Source: Carnegiea gigantea (taxonomy: Eukaryota; Streptophyta; Magnoliopsida; Caryophyllales; Cactaceae). From it: a stretch of DNA of 64,000 nt. The notes below the pieces were generated by a model. The model was not told the origin of the DNA, searched no databases, and was given only the letters and a program-made list of their open reading frames with translations. Every line of letters begins with the position of its first letter. Position 1 is the first letter of the stretch. Below, piece after piece: positions 47,331 to 60,900 of the stretch. Both the position numbers and the translations under genes were made by a program. Location of the stretch: NCBI GenBank assembly GCA_029747015.1, contig JAKOGI010000440.1:380001-444000 (forward strand), given 5' to 3'.

Positions 47331-49880
47331 TCATCCTTAACTTATAGTCATGTGTTGAGCCTTCGAGTCATTTGCTTTCTGTATCGTCGTAAATCCAAGT
47401 CTAATGTAGCTTTAATTTATTAATAAAATCATCTCCTCCATTAGTTTTTTTGCATATTCTCATATTCTTTTTTATGGAATGATTCTATCGTATCATAAAT
47501 CTAGGGCCAAAAAAAGAAGAAAAACAAGGAAAAGAGAAAAAGAGGGGCTGGTGTGAAGACCTGACAAAGTGACCTAAACAAAAGGAGAGGGTAAGAAATG
47601 AAATAAAAAAAAGACTAAGGATTTCAATCCATCATATGAAAAAGGGAAAAGATTAAAAATTTCTTTCTAATAACTCATGCAGCTTTAAGGATATGCCTAG
47701 GATAGGGGGGCAACCTACATTATTCCTTTGTCAAACTTGATAAATCACTACTTAGAATCACTTTGAGCCTTCAAATGAGCCTATTTCTTTCATAACCATA
47801 TCTTACCCAATAAGGGAGCAGGAGTATGTTATAGGTGGGATCAATATCCAAATTAGCAATAAAAAAAGAGAAAGTTTGGATGAAATGGCCCCGCCCAAGG
47901 AGACAAAAAAAGAAAAAAATAGAAGAGTGAAAAAATAGGAGAAAAAAAAGAGTTTGAAAACAAGAAGGATAACAAAAGAAAGAAGTTGCTTACTCACACT
48001 AACTTTATCACCCATGCACACTTGGCGATTTCATAAGGGTTGTTTGAGCCTTCATGTCAATTCCATTCCTTTTGGCACCTTAATCCTGAAACCTACCTTG
48101 AAAAGTTCTCCTGGAGGCATCCCTCCTTTAAGTTGCATGTTCTCATTCTCGAATTATGACTAACCTAATTCCACATTGGATACATAGTTAACCCCTTTAA
48201 GGCTTGGCCATAAAGATTTTTTTCCATCCCAATTGAGTCCTTTAGTGTTAAAAAAAAAAAAAAAACCAAAGAAAGAAAGAGGAGAGAGAGAGAATAAAGA
48301 GCGACAACCTCTAAAACCTGAAAAGGTGGACTAGGCAAATGTAGATTGAAAATAAAGCATTGGTTTTTGAGGACAAATAAGCATTCTATTGACTACTCCC
48401 ATCGAATTGGACTTGGACAAATATTTCACCTACATTACCATTGCTTCTGAATCATTCTAACCTTTAGTTCTCACCTCCATTCCAAAACATTTAGGAATCT
48501 TGGCCTCAACTGTGACTACAGGTTCAAGAGTGGATACTTGCTCTATATTCCCAACCTTTCTAAGTAGGCACTCACCTACTATACAAGACAGGGGGCTCCC
48601 CTACATTTTACTAGACAGTTAGGGCACCATTCATGGTAAATGCTTCTCGGCAAGGAGATAAGCATCTTCTTTAGACTTAACTGGTGGCTACTCTAGGCAG
48701 CACTAGCAAAGGCATCTTCTTAACATAGAAAGGATCACATTTACTCTAATGGGCTATGGGCTACTCTAACTAAAACTAGCAAAAGCGTCTTATGTTATAT
48801 CTATTATCACATATTTATGAAGTTTGTTATAATAAATCGAAATCAGGGGATTCCCTAGAACGGTAGCACTTTAATGTAAAATTAATGGATACTTCTCCAT
48901 TAAAAAGAAAGATTCTCAATCCTCGGTAACTTAAGACCATGACACAACCTAACTCAGCAGCCACCTAACTTTTTACCCCTTATCCTACGTCATAGAACAT
49001 CATTGAGCCTAACTTATCAGTCTTCTGTACCTTAATTGTGTCTTATCCAATGGACCCCAAATTTAGCATGAGATCTACTTGCATACAAGGTTAGGTCATC
49101 ATATGTCTATATATTCAACATATTCATGTTTGCATAGTTAGCACAATGATTTCTGTGTAGTTGAGTTTGCATAGTCAACATATATGCACAGTTTAACCTA
49201 GGTTAGAAATTACACATGCATCAATACATGAGTCTTTAGCCGATTTACCAGAAGGTCGAACGCCTTAATCGCTTGGGAACCTTCGATTGGAAAAGAGTGC
49301 TATCAAGCTTCACAGTGACCCTACAAAGGGCAGACAATTCTAGGGAGCCTTGAATTTACATTAAAGATTCTTAAGATAGTGTCAACAGCTGCCATAAAAG
49401 ACATTTATACTTTGACCCTTGCCTTAATCAGGCTTGGGGCCTTATCCTTCAAGAAGGCTTGATGCAAGCATCCTTATAAAAAGACATCAACACAACTTTA
49501 AGCTATTAATAACAAGGCCCAAAAGGATCTAGTCATAGAAGACACCTCATTCTTTTTATCTTAACATAAAGGGATGCTTCAACATCCGGGACATGTTAGC
49601 ATTTAGTATTCTCCTATCAGGAATAGATAACTTTAATGCCCAAGCGACAAAAGGGTCAAAATTAAAGATGCAACATCTCAATATCTCATACCACAAAGTC
49701 CTCAAGGATCCATCTTCACACTCAAATGGCAATAAGTTCACAGGGACCTGGCTACAAGTCTTTCGGCTCAAATCGCAGCAAGTTCACATAGATTTAGCTA
49801 TAGGTCTTTAGGCTTAGATGCCATTAAGTCCTCAAAAATCTGGCCATAGATCTACAGGCATCTACGCCACTAAGGTTCAT
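47331..49880. other. Non-coding retroelement-derived DNA
   Basis: No protein domain recognised. Purine-rich stretches at 47510-47600 and 47860-47990 resemble the A/G-rich spacer after Athila/Tat pol (compare 62340-62540). Several phrases recur at short range, such as 'GGCTACTCTA' near 48688, 48767, and 'AGCAAAAGCGTCTT/AGCAAAGGCATCTT' near 48706, 48778. Probably the untranslated 3' part of the Tat-like element. Confidence 0.4.
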
Positions 49881-50432
49881 CGACGGATCCTGGCACGATG
49901 GGACATTTCATGACTGCTGGCTAATGACACAACAGTATAGTTCAACAACACTGTTGGCTCCTAGCATAATGGGATGCTGCTAGCTCTCGACACAATGAGA
50001 CACTTTGCATCACTGGCTTCAGTATAATAGGACATTTTAAGACCACTAGCCCCTCGCACAATTGGACAACCGCTGGCTCCCAACACAATAGTATATATCA
50101 AAACCGCTGGCTCTTGGTACAATGGGATATTTTGACATTGCTAACTCCTAGCATAATGGGACAGCCGGTGGCTCCTAGCATAATGGGATAACCGTTGGCT
50201 TCCGGCACAATGGGATATTTTGACATTGGTGACTCCCGACACAATGGATAAATGCTGACTCTTAGCATAATGGGAAATTCTGACACTGTTGGCTCTAGGC
50301 ATAATAGGACAACCGCTAGCTCCCGGCACACTAGGACAACTGCTAGATCCCGGCACAATGGGATTTTCAACATTGCTGGTTCTTGGCATAATAGGATATT
50401 TCAACACCACTGGCCCAGTGCAGTGAGACATT
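49881..50432. repeat. Degenerate tandem repeat of 27- and 34-bp units
   Basis: About 16-18 diverged copies of GCTGGCTCC-x-GCACAATGGGA-x. Two unit lengths are interspersed: 27 bp (ending GACAACC) and 34 bp (ending GATATTTTGACATT). The open reading frames across it arise from the repeat. Variable tandem repeats in untranslated regions are known for Tat-lineage gypsy elements, which fits its location. Confidence 0.85.
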
Positions 50433-50689
50433 TCACAATCAAAGTTCGCTAATCTGGAAAAAGGATAAAATCATCACAAGTCTACCAGACCCACAAAAGT
50501 TTTGATACTCCTGCAATAAAGAAACCCGCCAATTTGGTTAAAGGATACATTAATCACAAGTTTGCTAGATTGGAAAAAGGTCCACTTCTCCGACGATAAG
50601 GAAATTTGCTAATCCACCGCAAGCATAAAATTCATTGGCCTGCATCATAACAAAGGTAGGCAGGCATCGAGTCTCAGGAGCGTCAGCGG

Positions 50690-51440
50690 CTACACTTGAA
50701 AAGGAACCTACCCTTAGGGGTTAGGGGTATCAGTCAATTAGCATCAAAAAATTTCCATCAAATTTGCATCAGTTAATTTTCATCACTTAGTGGATTAAAT
50801 TAAATCAGCATCAAAACACATCAAAAAGTTAGAGAGAAGAGAGCATCAAAATTTAAGAGAGGAATAGTCCATATATTGGAGGTATTGGGAGAGAGAGAAT
50901 TGGTCACCCATTACAAGGGGCGTCACTCTACTGGGTTCCTAGGTAAATTAATTGGGATATCCTGAGGGTAAAAGCTCTCTCTTTCCCTATAATTGTACTC
51001 TATTTCTCTTTTATAATTTTTGTTTCTAAATTACTAAAGATGTAATCTTTAGATAGTTCCCTGTCTGCTGTAACTTATTTAGATTACTTTTGTTTATGTT
51101 AAACTAAAATTTGTACCTTTGGCATGATTTACTATGATTTATATTAATATGTTGCATGATTGTATGTTAGCATGAAAGTTTTAAATTCCCATTTTGATTG
51201 GTATAGGCCATCAGGGATAAGGCAGTCATGAGATGCATTCCATCACATCATCGTACCATCGCCGTCGAATCTAGATGTTCGATTCAAGACTAAGAAGTCA
51301 GGATGATCCCCACAATAGGGATTGTTCGGGGCCTTTCTGAGAATCTTTTCGAAGCAAAATCAATTTGTCCCTTCAGTTGCCCTTAATGGCATGATTTGCT
51401 TTAGAGAGTGATACGGTTTGTGAGTTTCTCCTTCAACTCA
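50690..51440 (+). repeat. Possible Tat-like LTR with degenerate PBS
   Basis: The region lacks coding sequence, has a possible promoter-like TATAATTG near 50990 and T-rich 3' end, and is followed at about 51436-51462 by CAACTCACTGACGACTCTACTAG, which resembles the TGGCGACTCCxCTGGGG type PBS used by Ogre/Tat elements. No partner LTR was identified, so boundaries and identity are tentative. Confidence 0.3.
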
Positions 51441-51949
51441 CTGACGACTCTACTAGTTAAACTTTAATCTTTGTTATTTCATTTACTTTCTATTTTTGTG
51501 TTGCTGGAATGAGGGGCAGATTCAGATCTTGCTAGTAAAATCGGCCTGGAATAAAATATGGTTTAGAATTGGCCCAGGAAGCCACTTGGGTTCCTAGATC
51601 AGGCCTCTACCTTGATCCCAAGCCAAGATAAGCCTACCAACAGAGCTCAAGCCAGGAAACCGGACCTAGCTCTGCCTAGGGAACTCGACCGGGTTCCTTG
51701 AACAGGCTTTGGCCTAAGGCCTCATTTCCTAAGATATTTTAACCCAATTCTGCAAGTTGTTATTATTAAAAAAAGAGTAAATGAGCTTTTAAAAAAATAT
51801 AAAGTGCTCAGCAAACGGGTTTGACCATTCGCAAAGGATTATACCCTGGGGAAGCGGATCCTTACACCATCATTCGAGGATTTTGATTGATGATATATGT
51901 AAGACCCTCATTTTTTTAATGTTTTCATGATGAATAACTCTTTGTGGCT

Positions 51950-52445
51950 CAATTTGAGCTCCGATATAGCGATATTACAAATTACTTAGCGATGGGGAAA
52001 TGCTTGGGGAATGGAATAAAGATGATAGGGCACGCTTCCTGGCAATAGTTAGGTTTCGCATATGCTATGACATTTGTTCAAGTATTCTCAAGACCAATCA
52101 CTAGAAGATGTGTGCTCGATAACAAAATTCTTAGCACCCTATCCTTTTGTCATGACGATGCACATGTAGGACACTTTAGTGGAAGGAAAACTGCAGCAAA
52201 GTCCTTCAATGTGGTTTTCATTAGTCAACCCTATCTAAGAATGACCACGAATATTGTAAACGTTACATACATTGTTAAACTTGGTGGCAAGGACATAATG
52301 CCCTTTACCTCAGTTACTATGGTTTATATATTTGATGTGTGGGGGATAGATTTTTTGGGCCATTTTCTAATTCATTTGGGAATGATGATATGCTTGTGTA
52401 AGGTGAATATGTTTCAAAGTGGGTTGAGATAATTCCCATAAGAAC
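51950..52445 (+). pseudogene. Athila-type gypsy integrase N-terminal part, interrupted
   Basis: Plus-strand translation gives NKDDRARFLAIVRFRICYD (about 52010-52067), then in the stretch 52067-52432 RRCVLDNKILSTLSFCHDDAHVGHFSGRKTAAKSF (zinc-binding HHCC region, with missing residues) and FDVWGIDFLGHF, the start of the integrase core with the first catalytic Asp. The reading stops at AGAAC 52441-52445 and resumes after the 9-kb insertion at 61501 with RTNKTIGVIRFLWENIF. Degenerate in several places. Confidence 0.8.
52441..52445. repeat. Target-site duplication, left (AGAAC)
   Basis: AGAAC, repeated at 61501-61505. The integrase reading continues across the joined site. Confidence 0.9.
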
Positions 52446-55400
52446 TGTAACGCCCTCAAAATACTAATGACATGATTTATAGAAAACTGCTACAGAAGAC
52501 TTAATGATAGAAGGCGCTATCACCGTCCTGATAAGGATAAGACTCACTAAAACTATTTAATCTTACAACTTATGTTCACAATCATAATATCTATTAAACT
52601 GAAACACTCCTAGGCCAAAGTCCATAATAGTTCAAATTCAATACAGTCGACTTAATCATACTATATGCTAACTCGCACTCCATACTACACAAGTATATTG
52701 AATGTAGATTCAACTTGACGCTGAGGTCAATCCCAACATACATGCTATGCTGAATCCACTGTGAGCATCTGATGAGTTCTAAAAGGGCTTGCTAAATGAA
52801 GAAACAAGTGATACTTTATCACCTAAAATGGAAAATATGAAAACAATTAGAAAATGTGAGCTAAAACTCATTACATACATTCCTGTATTGTAAAATGAGC
52901 GTAGAAACAGTGTTGATGGGTATCCACCTTTGTAATTCATTTAGTTTGCAATAATAATGAAAACATAAGTAATATGAAACTGAATTGCTCATTATTACCT
53001 AGAATCCTTTGCAATGATATAATCTGTGCATAGATGTACACCTGTCAATCCGATCAAGAGTTGGCCTGAAGTCGCGCGGGTAAATGATGGGCTGACGCCT
53101 TATAGATGATAACTGACGGGGTCACATGTTAAATGAAAAATCGCTGTATAAATTGATTCATTGATAAACTCAATAAGAGTTATAACTTGATAAACAGGTT
53201 CTGCTTTCTGAAGATACGGGCAATGGATGTATCTTGAGTCTTTAAAAATACTGTCTGACTTGATAAATGTCATCTGTTTCATAAATGTCATCTGACTTGA
53301 CAAATATGTTCTGACATGATAACACTTATGCATAATGGGAAACGATAACTAGGCATCTACTCTGTTTCATAAAGGTCATTGTAGGTATGTGTAGTCAGTA
53401 AATGATCCTAACTCACCTAATTGGGTAAGTAAAAGTATGTGTAATAGAAATTGAGTAATTAAATGATGTACATAACTTGGGTATTTCAATATAACTTCAA
53501 AACTGAATTAATGAAAGTAATTAAAGATATAAAGTAAATGAAAGTAAAATAGACCACAATGAGATAAATGAGATTACAAAGAAAAAGGCCTTGATAGTGA
53601 CAAATGGGAGAGTGGTTTTGGCCTTTTCTGAAATAGGTTGCTGATACGGGTTTAAGGCTCGCTGATGTATAGCTCGGTTTAAGATAACAGCGAGTACACT
53701 AGATTGGCTTAATAAATGCATTTGGTACATTCTGAATTGAGTAAGTAATAGAGGTTTGAGGCCAAGAGAGATATATCATATATCTTGCTTCAAAATAGCA
53801 TAGACTGCAATAACTTGGTTTAATAAATATGGTTTTTGAGTCAAAAATTCTCCCCACTTCCTATGTGTCATTCACAAGTCCATTCAATATAGTTTTTCAC
53901 CCCAAATAGATTATTGAAAACCATAGAATCTATTAAACTTCCCAAACTTAGTACATTCTTTGTCACATCCATAAGTGATTCAAAACTCATAATTAAGCTC
54001 CCAAATTATATACTTGTCTTCTTCTTTCTTATTAATCAAGCTAAAAGCTCCATGAAAGTCCATGAATATTTATTTCCCCATTAAATGACCTTACCTACCC
54101 CAAAATACACAAAATGAGTGCATGATCAATCTCACTCAATCTTTATTATTGCTCTTTACATAATTACTCAAAATGCTTCCAAAAATCACCAAACTCAAAA
54201 TACTTAACCAAAATTCATGAAATCTTATAGGAAACTTGAAAATAATATGGAAAATCTATAGTAAAATTTTTAGAATTTTCCTTGAAGTATACGCTGTACA
54301 GAAATTTCAATAACAGCCCAATTTACACCAAAGCAGGTCAGTTCACTTCACAAATTCATAATGTTGACCCTTGACCTCAAATGGAGACCTAAAATGCCAA
54401 CATGGAAAGATTAAGAAGTCCCAAAAAACATTTATTTGGAACACCAAGCTTGATTCCCACAATAGGATTCCCAAAATGACGCTAGAACACAAGTATGTCA
54501 GTTTTGTTCCATTCTGCACAATTTTGGTAAAAGGACCATAACTTTTTACACAGACCTCAGATTCAGGCGATTCAAAAGGCATTTGAAAGCTAACACACTG
54601 AAATATCTACCCATAAAAAAGCAAAATTTTCTAATGGGCCAATCATTACCATTTTAATCCCAAAGTATGCCCGGTCTTCTGAAATTTCCAGCCCTCACTG
54701 TTTTAGGTTTTTCCCCTCTTTTCACACAAATCCTCAACTTAAATCATTCCTTAAAAGCATATAAACAAGCTTTGATCTATCCCAACACCATACAAAACCA
54801 CCACACTCAATTTGACTTCATAACCATATCCGATAAAGATCATTTTTCAATCAAATACACACGTAAAGCAAGCTTAATACTAATTAAATCCAAACCATCC
54901 ATTACCTACCAAAACCCTAGTTTATGGCCAACTTGGACTCACTCTAACTCATTTCAAATCTCCAAAAACATCATCATAAACACCAATAGGTTAGAAGATG
55001 ATCAAATCAAAAATAAAACAATTAAAATCCAACACTTTAACAATAAGCTTGCATGATTAAGGATTAACCCTAACCCTAGCATAATCCAACCTCAACTTCA
55101 CCATGATTAACACCAAAATAACTCTTATTTCTTATCAAAACATCATGATCAAAGATCAAAAACATTAAACTAAGAATCAAGACTAAAGTAAAAAGCAAAA
55201 CCAAGAAGATCAAGATCAAGATACTCACTTTGCTTGAAGATAAGTGGGTGAAAATGATGTTTGATGCTTGAGGGGGTGTTGGGATGGCTGGTGGTTATCT
55301 TGGTGGCCCGGGGGTGGCTGACTAGTGGCTGAAAGGTGGCTAGAAATTGCTAGAATTGGGCTGCTGGGTGGCTGGCCGTGTAGTAAGGAAGAAGAGAGAA

Positions 55401-55643
55401 AAGTGTGTGTAATTACTTGGCTATGAATAAATGACAAAATATTTGGCTGAGTTTTTATCTCCCAAAAGGAGCTTTTACCTAACTATTGTTAGGCTTTAAC
55501 CATGGTTATTTAGCTAGGTTAAATGGGCAAGTTTGTTGGATTATGATTGGTTTGCACGGTTTGGGCCCGGGAAGGGAAGTAAACCGTGTACGATTGAATT
55601 TTCGAAGCCCGAAATTAAATTTTTACAAGGTTATAAATAATAA

Positions 55644-55674
<31 letters not shown>

Positions 55675-55706
55675 AAGAAGAAGAAGAAGAAGAAGAAGAA
55701 GAAGAA

Positions 55707-55744
<38 letters not shown>

Positions 55745-56004
55745 TCATAAATTATAATTATCGAGGCCTACTATCGATTCACCTGAAATTTTACGATAAT
55801 TGAAACCCGACGTGCAAAGTGTGATCCAAAATTGTAATTTATTAAATAAATAAATTAGGTGTAATTGAATTAATAAACATGATTTAGTTAAACCAACAAC
55901 CATGAGTGATTAAAAACATGATTAATTAAATAAATAAACATGATTAATTAAATATATAAATATGATTTAAATAAATAAATATGGGTTAGGGTTGGGTTAC
56001 TACA
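52446..56004 (-). repeat. LARD-like element 3' LTR (3559 bp)
   Basis: Pair of 57997-61500 over its whole length. Contains an AAG/AAT microsatellite (55645-55742), a TAACCCTAACCCT phrase near 55065, and a TGAGCTAAAACTCA motif near 52857. Open stretches in it are not genes. Confidence 0.93.
55645..55742. repeat. (AAG)n then (AAT)n microsatellite in the 3' LTR
   Basis: About 21 AAG units followed by about 11 AAT units. The same site in the other LTR (61184-61239) is AAT then GAT units. Confidence 0.95.
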
Positions 56005-56330
56005 GTCTTCCCCCCTTAAAGAGCTTCGCCCTTGAAACTTATAAGTTTTGTGAAAATATGCACTAATATCACAAATAAATGTGGATATTTGGCTTTCATC
56101 TCTTTCTGGGTTTCTCCAAGTAGCTTTTGAGAAGGTATGATTTGCCCAAAGTACTTTTTGCCTCATCTGAAACTGTGATTGTCTCCTATTTTTATTAACA
56201 TAACTCTTTTGTCGGCCTTGTCTCACCTTAACATGGCCTTGAATTTCTTTCGTAATACTTGCTTGGATTAACTCTATTCTTATACCTAATGCTTCTTCTG
56301 GCTTGCTCCAATAAGACCCGACATTGCTTA
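55948..56330 (-). pseudogene. Chromovirus pol C-terminal scrap
   Basis: Minus-strand translation reads GIRIELIQASITKEIQGH then RQGRQKSYVNKNRRQSQFQM, matching the conserved AAQSRQKSYADxRRRxLEFxVGD region after the integrase core of plant chromoviruses. It breaks down afterwards and reaches the polypurine tract. This is the only protein trace in the element, and shows it was derived from an autonomous chromovirus by deletion. Confidence 0.7.
56005..56021 (-). promoter_or_regulatory. Polypurine tract of the LARD-like element
   Basis: The minus strand reads CTTTAAGGGGGGAAGAC directly before the LTR start TGTAGTAACCC. Confidence 0.85.
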
Positions 56331-57980
56331 AGATTATATATTATCAAAATGTCCTAATTTAATGTTATCAAGGCATCAACTGTTCTCACCTCATCTGACT
56401 AATCAAAGATCTGCTCCAATTCCACATTAAACAATAAAATGAATATCGCTAGGAATGAAAATGAGGGAATTGGTAGTCAAGCAAGTCATTAAGTCTAAGA
56501 GAAATAAACAATGAGATTAGAAAAGATTGATAAAAGGGGGATTATCATGAGGTGGTTAAAATAAAATAGCCAGAATATTGAAATATAATGCCAAATGAAT
56601 CATGGTTTATAAATATAGATCATAAAGGATCCAATAGATATTCAACCAAGAGGAAAGATGGCTCAATTATACTCGGGTTTAGCAAAAGCAAGATGGCAAG
56701 ATGGTAACTTTCTAGCCTCAATTGTCAGGTCAAGTGCACTAGATAGATAGGAAAAGTAACGTGCAACAAGTAGATAGATAGATTGGATAAGTAAAATGCA
56801 ATAGATATATAAATAGATTGGATAAGTAACATTGGGAATGTGCCTTTGCTCAGATAAAGTCAATTTGAGAGCAGCAATAAGATTGAATGGAGAATGCTGA
56901 AGTTTATTGATGAGGACGTAAAACGTAAGTATGAGAATTGAATTTAAAAGTAAGGAGAATAATTATATTATGAATTCAGAACAAGTTATACGAGCATATC
57001 ATTATGAACAAATGAAGTATCGGGTATAGGAAGATTAAAGAATATTGGATAAAATCAAATTGGAAAGATGAAACGAGCAGACAATTATAGGAACCACTAT
57101 AAAAGAGCATTCTCATAAACGATAAGCTGTCATCGGCATGGTTTAGATAACAATTGAAGCCATTTAAACAAATGACCTAGATAAAGACATGTTATAGACC
57201 AAGTGAGTGTCAATAGCAAAGGAATAATGCCCCTGAACAATACGAGGTGATTAGGGCCGAAGAAAGTCAATGACTGAAAGTAATGGGAGCATTGCCGGTG
57301 TAAGGTTTTAGTGACAAGAGCAGCCTCTTTCTATGCATGACAACTAAATCTTGCTCAGACCACCCATATAGTGCCAAGTAGCACACCGCACGATACTGAA
57401 TTACCGTCACAGGATTCCCTATGGTAATTTCATCTCATAATGATTCAACCTAAAGATAGACTAAGTTGCAAATGGCATTCCTGCAATAGGTTTTAAACAT
57501 TACTGTACTCAATATCATGTATGTTGATACACCTCAATGAAACTCTCAAATTTTGGAGCGAAACAGACAGAGTTCCACCTAAAAACCGGCTAAAACAGAG
57601 ACTTAAAGCCTTATAACATGTATTCATCATGAAAAATCACCCTTCAATAGCTCAACGGCCACACGCCAGAGTTCATAACTCAACGGGGCACACACCCGGA
57701 GCGTACAATTGCAAAAGTTAAACAAATGATAGAATTGAAGCATACATCACTCTCCCAAGTAAATGAAAGCATGCATCACTATTAGGTCACCCAATTTGTG
57801 TGTCCCTCACTCCTCTTGCTAATGCTCGAGTCTCAGGGTATTATGAAATGATTGAGTCATCTAAATGGAAATGGTTACTCCATATATGCCATACATATGA
57901 ACTTATAGTCAATAACTCATACACATCTTGATAGCTAACTCACAAACACTTGATAGCTCACAGTGGCGCTTAAAACCTTA
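56331..57980 (-). other. Interior of the LARD-like element, non-coding
   Basis: No protein domain recognised. 57,540-57,720 resembles the 5' part of the small LTR at 6060-6235 (GCGAAAC-GAC/GAT-AGAGxT..., CAACGGCxACAC.CCxGAGTTCA, CACxCGCCCGGAG), so part of a related LTR seems to be included. Confidence 0.6.
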
Positions 57981-57992
57981 GCTCTGATACCA
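57981..57992 (-). promoter_or_regulatory. Primer binding site (initiator Met tRNA)
   Basis: The minus strand reads TGGTATCAGAGC, four bases from the LTR boundary at 57997. Perfect match. Confidence 0.9.
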
Positions 57993-57996
57993 AATC

Positions 57997-60900
57997 TATA
58001 ACGCCCCCAAAATACTAATGACATAATTTACGGAAAAATGTAATGGAAGATTTAATGATAGAAGGCGCTATCGCCGTCCTGATAAGCATAAGACTTATTG
58101 AAACCATTTAATCTTACAACTTATATTCACAATCACAATATCTATTAAACTGAAACACTCCAAGACTAAAGTCCATAATAGTTCAACTTCAATACAATTG
58201 ACTTAATCATACTATGTGCTAACTCGCACTCCACACTATACAAGTATATTGAATGTAAGCCCAACTTAACCCTGAGGTCAATCCTAACATACATGCTATG
58301 CTGAATCCACAGTGAGCATCTGATGACTTTCAAAAGGGCTTGTTAAATGAAGAAACATGTGATAATTCATCACATAAAATGAAAAACATGAAAATAATTC
58401 GAAATGTGAGCTAAAACTCAGTACATGCATTCCTGTATTATAAAATGAGCGTAGAAACACTGTTGATGGGTACCTGTCTCTGCAATTCATTTAGTTCGCA
58501 ACAACAAGAAAAATGTAATTAATATGAAACTGAATTGCTCATTACTAGTTGGATGTGAACCCCTTACAATGATATGATCTATACATAGGTGTACACCTCC
58601 CAATCTGATCAAGAGTTGGCCCAAAATCGCGTGGGTAAATGATAGGCTGATGCCCTATAGATGATAACTGACAGAGTCACAAGTTAAATGGCGAATCACT
58701 GTATAAACGGATTCGTTGATAAACTCATTAAGAGTTGTAACTTGATAAATATGTTCTGCTTTCTGAAGATACAGGCAATGGACGTACCTTGAGTCTTTAA
58801 AAATGTTATCTAAGTTGGTAAATATCATCTGTTTCATAAATGTCATCTGACTTGACAAATATGTTCTTACTTGATAACACTTATGCATAACAGGAAATGA
58901 TAACTAGGCCTCGACTCTATTTTATAAATGTCATTGTGGGTGTGTGTAGTCAGTAAATGATCCTTACTCACATAATTAAGTAAGTAAAAGTATGTGTAAT
59001 AGAAATTGAGTAATTAAATGGTATAAATAACTTGGGTATTTTAACATAACTTCAAAACTAAATTAATGAAAGTAATTAAATCCGATATAAAGTAGATGAA
59101 AGTAAAATAGACTACAATGAGATAAATGAAATTACAAAGGAAAAGCCCTTGATGGTGACAAAAGGGAGAGTAGTTTTGGCCTTTTCTGAAATATATTGCT
59201 GATACAGGCTTAAGGCTCGCTGGCGTATGGCTTGGTTTAAGATAACGAGTACAATAGATTGGCTTGATAAATACATTGGGTACATTCTAAATTAAGTAAT
59301 AGAGGTTTGAGATGAAGAGAGATATATCATGTATCTTGGTTCAAAATAGCATAAACTGCAATAACTTGGTCTGATAAATTTAGTTTCTGATTCAAAAATT
59401 CTCCCCACTTCCCCTATTTCATTCACAAGTTCATTTAATATAGTTTTTCATCCCAAATACATTATTAAAAACCATAGAAGCTATTAAACTCCCCAAACTT
59501 GGTACATTCTTTGTAATATCAATAAGTGATTCAAAACTCATAATTAAGCTCCCAACTTGCACACTTGTCTTCTTCTTTCTCATTAATCAAGATAAAAGCT
59601 CCATGAACATCCATGAATATTTATTTCCCCCTTAAATGACCTTACTTGGTCCAAAATACACAAAATGAGTGCATAATCAATCTCACTCAATCTTTATTAT
59701 TGCTCTTTACACAATTACTCAAAATGCTTCTAAAAATCACCAAACTTCAAATACTCAACCAAAATTCATGAAATCCTATAGGAAACATGAAAATAATATG
59801 GACAATATATAGTAAAAGTTTAAGAATTTTTCTCCAAGTATACGCCGCACAAAAATTACAATAACAACCCAATTGCACCAAAGTAGGTCAGTTTACTTTA
59901 CAATTTCATGACTTTCACCCTTGACCTCAAATAGTGACATAAAACCCTAATATAGAAAGATTACGAAGTCTTAAAAAACTTTTATTTAGAATACCAAGCT
60001 TTATTCCCACAATAGGATTCCCAAAATGAGGTTAGAACACAAGTATGTCAGTTTTGGTCCATTCAGCATAGTTTTGGTAAAACAACCATAACTTTTTACA
60101 TAGATCTTAGATTAAGGTGATTCAAAAGGAATTTCAAAGCTAACAAACTGAAACATCTACCCATCAAACATCATAATTTTTCAATGGGCCGATCATTTCC
60201 AATTTAATCCCAAATTGTGCATTATTTTCTGAAATTTCCAACCCTCACTGTTTTAGCTTTTCCCCCTCTTTTCACACAAATCCTCAACTTAAATCATTCC
60301 TTAAAAGCATGTAAACAATCTTTGATCCATCCCAACATCACACAAAACCACCACACTCAATTTAACTTCATAATCATATCCAATAAAGATCATTCTTCAA
60401 TCAAATATAGACATAAACCAAGTTTAATGCTAATTTAATCCGAACCGTACATTACTTGCCAAAAACCTAGTTTATGGCCAACTTGGACTCATTCCAACTC
60501 ATTTCAAATCACCAAAAACATCATCATAAACACCAATAGGTTAGAAGATGACCAAATCAAAGATAAATCAATCAAAATAACACTTTAACATTAAGCTTGC
60601 ATGATTAAAGATTAACCCTAACCCTGGCATGATCAAACCTCAACTCCACCATGATCAGCACCAAAATAACTCTTATTTCTTATCAAAACATCATGATCAA
60701 AGATCACAAACATTAAAATAATAATGAAAACTAAAGTAAAAAGCAAAACTAACAAAATCAAGTTTAAGATTACTCACTTTGCTTGAAGATAAGTGGATGA
60801 AAATAATGTTTGATGCTTGAGGGGAGTGTGGGGATGGCTGGTGGTTGTCTTGATGGCCTGGGGTGGCTAACTGGTGGCTAAAAGGTGGCTGAAAATGGCT

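Noticed and set aside
50098..50431. Repetitive minus-strand ORFs suggesting a repeat protein
   Set aside because: Both frames are open only because the 27/34-bp tandem repeat lacks stops; no start context or homologues recognised.
49881..50432. CRISPR-like array
   Set aside because: Units are contiguous and degenerate, without unique spacers, in a plant genome.
55060..55080. Telomere-like AACCCTAACCCTA phrase
   Set aside because: Only two units, and the same phrase is present in the other LTR (about 60613). Chance or an LTR motif, not telomeric DNA.
55486..55803. Open reading frame with long Lys and Asn runs
   Set aside because: It is translation of the AAG/AAT microsatellite inside an LTR.
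53100..58888. Pair of similar ORFs (about 53100-53333 and 58655-58888) looking like a duplicated gene
   Set aside because: They are the same position in the two LTRs of one element; divergence has introduced changes of no coding pattern.
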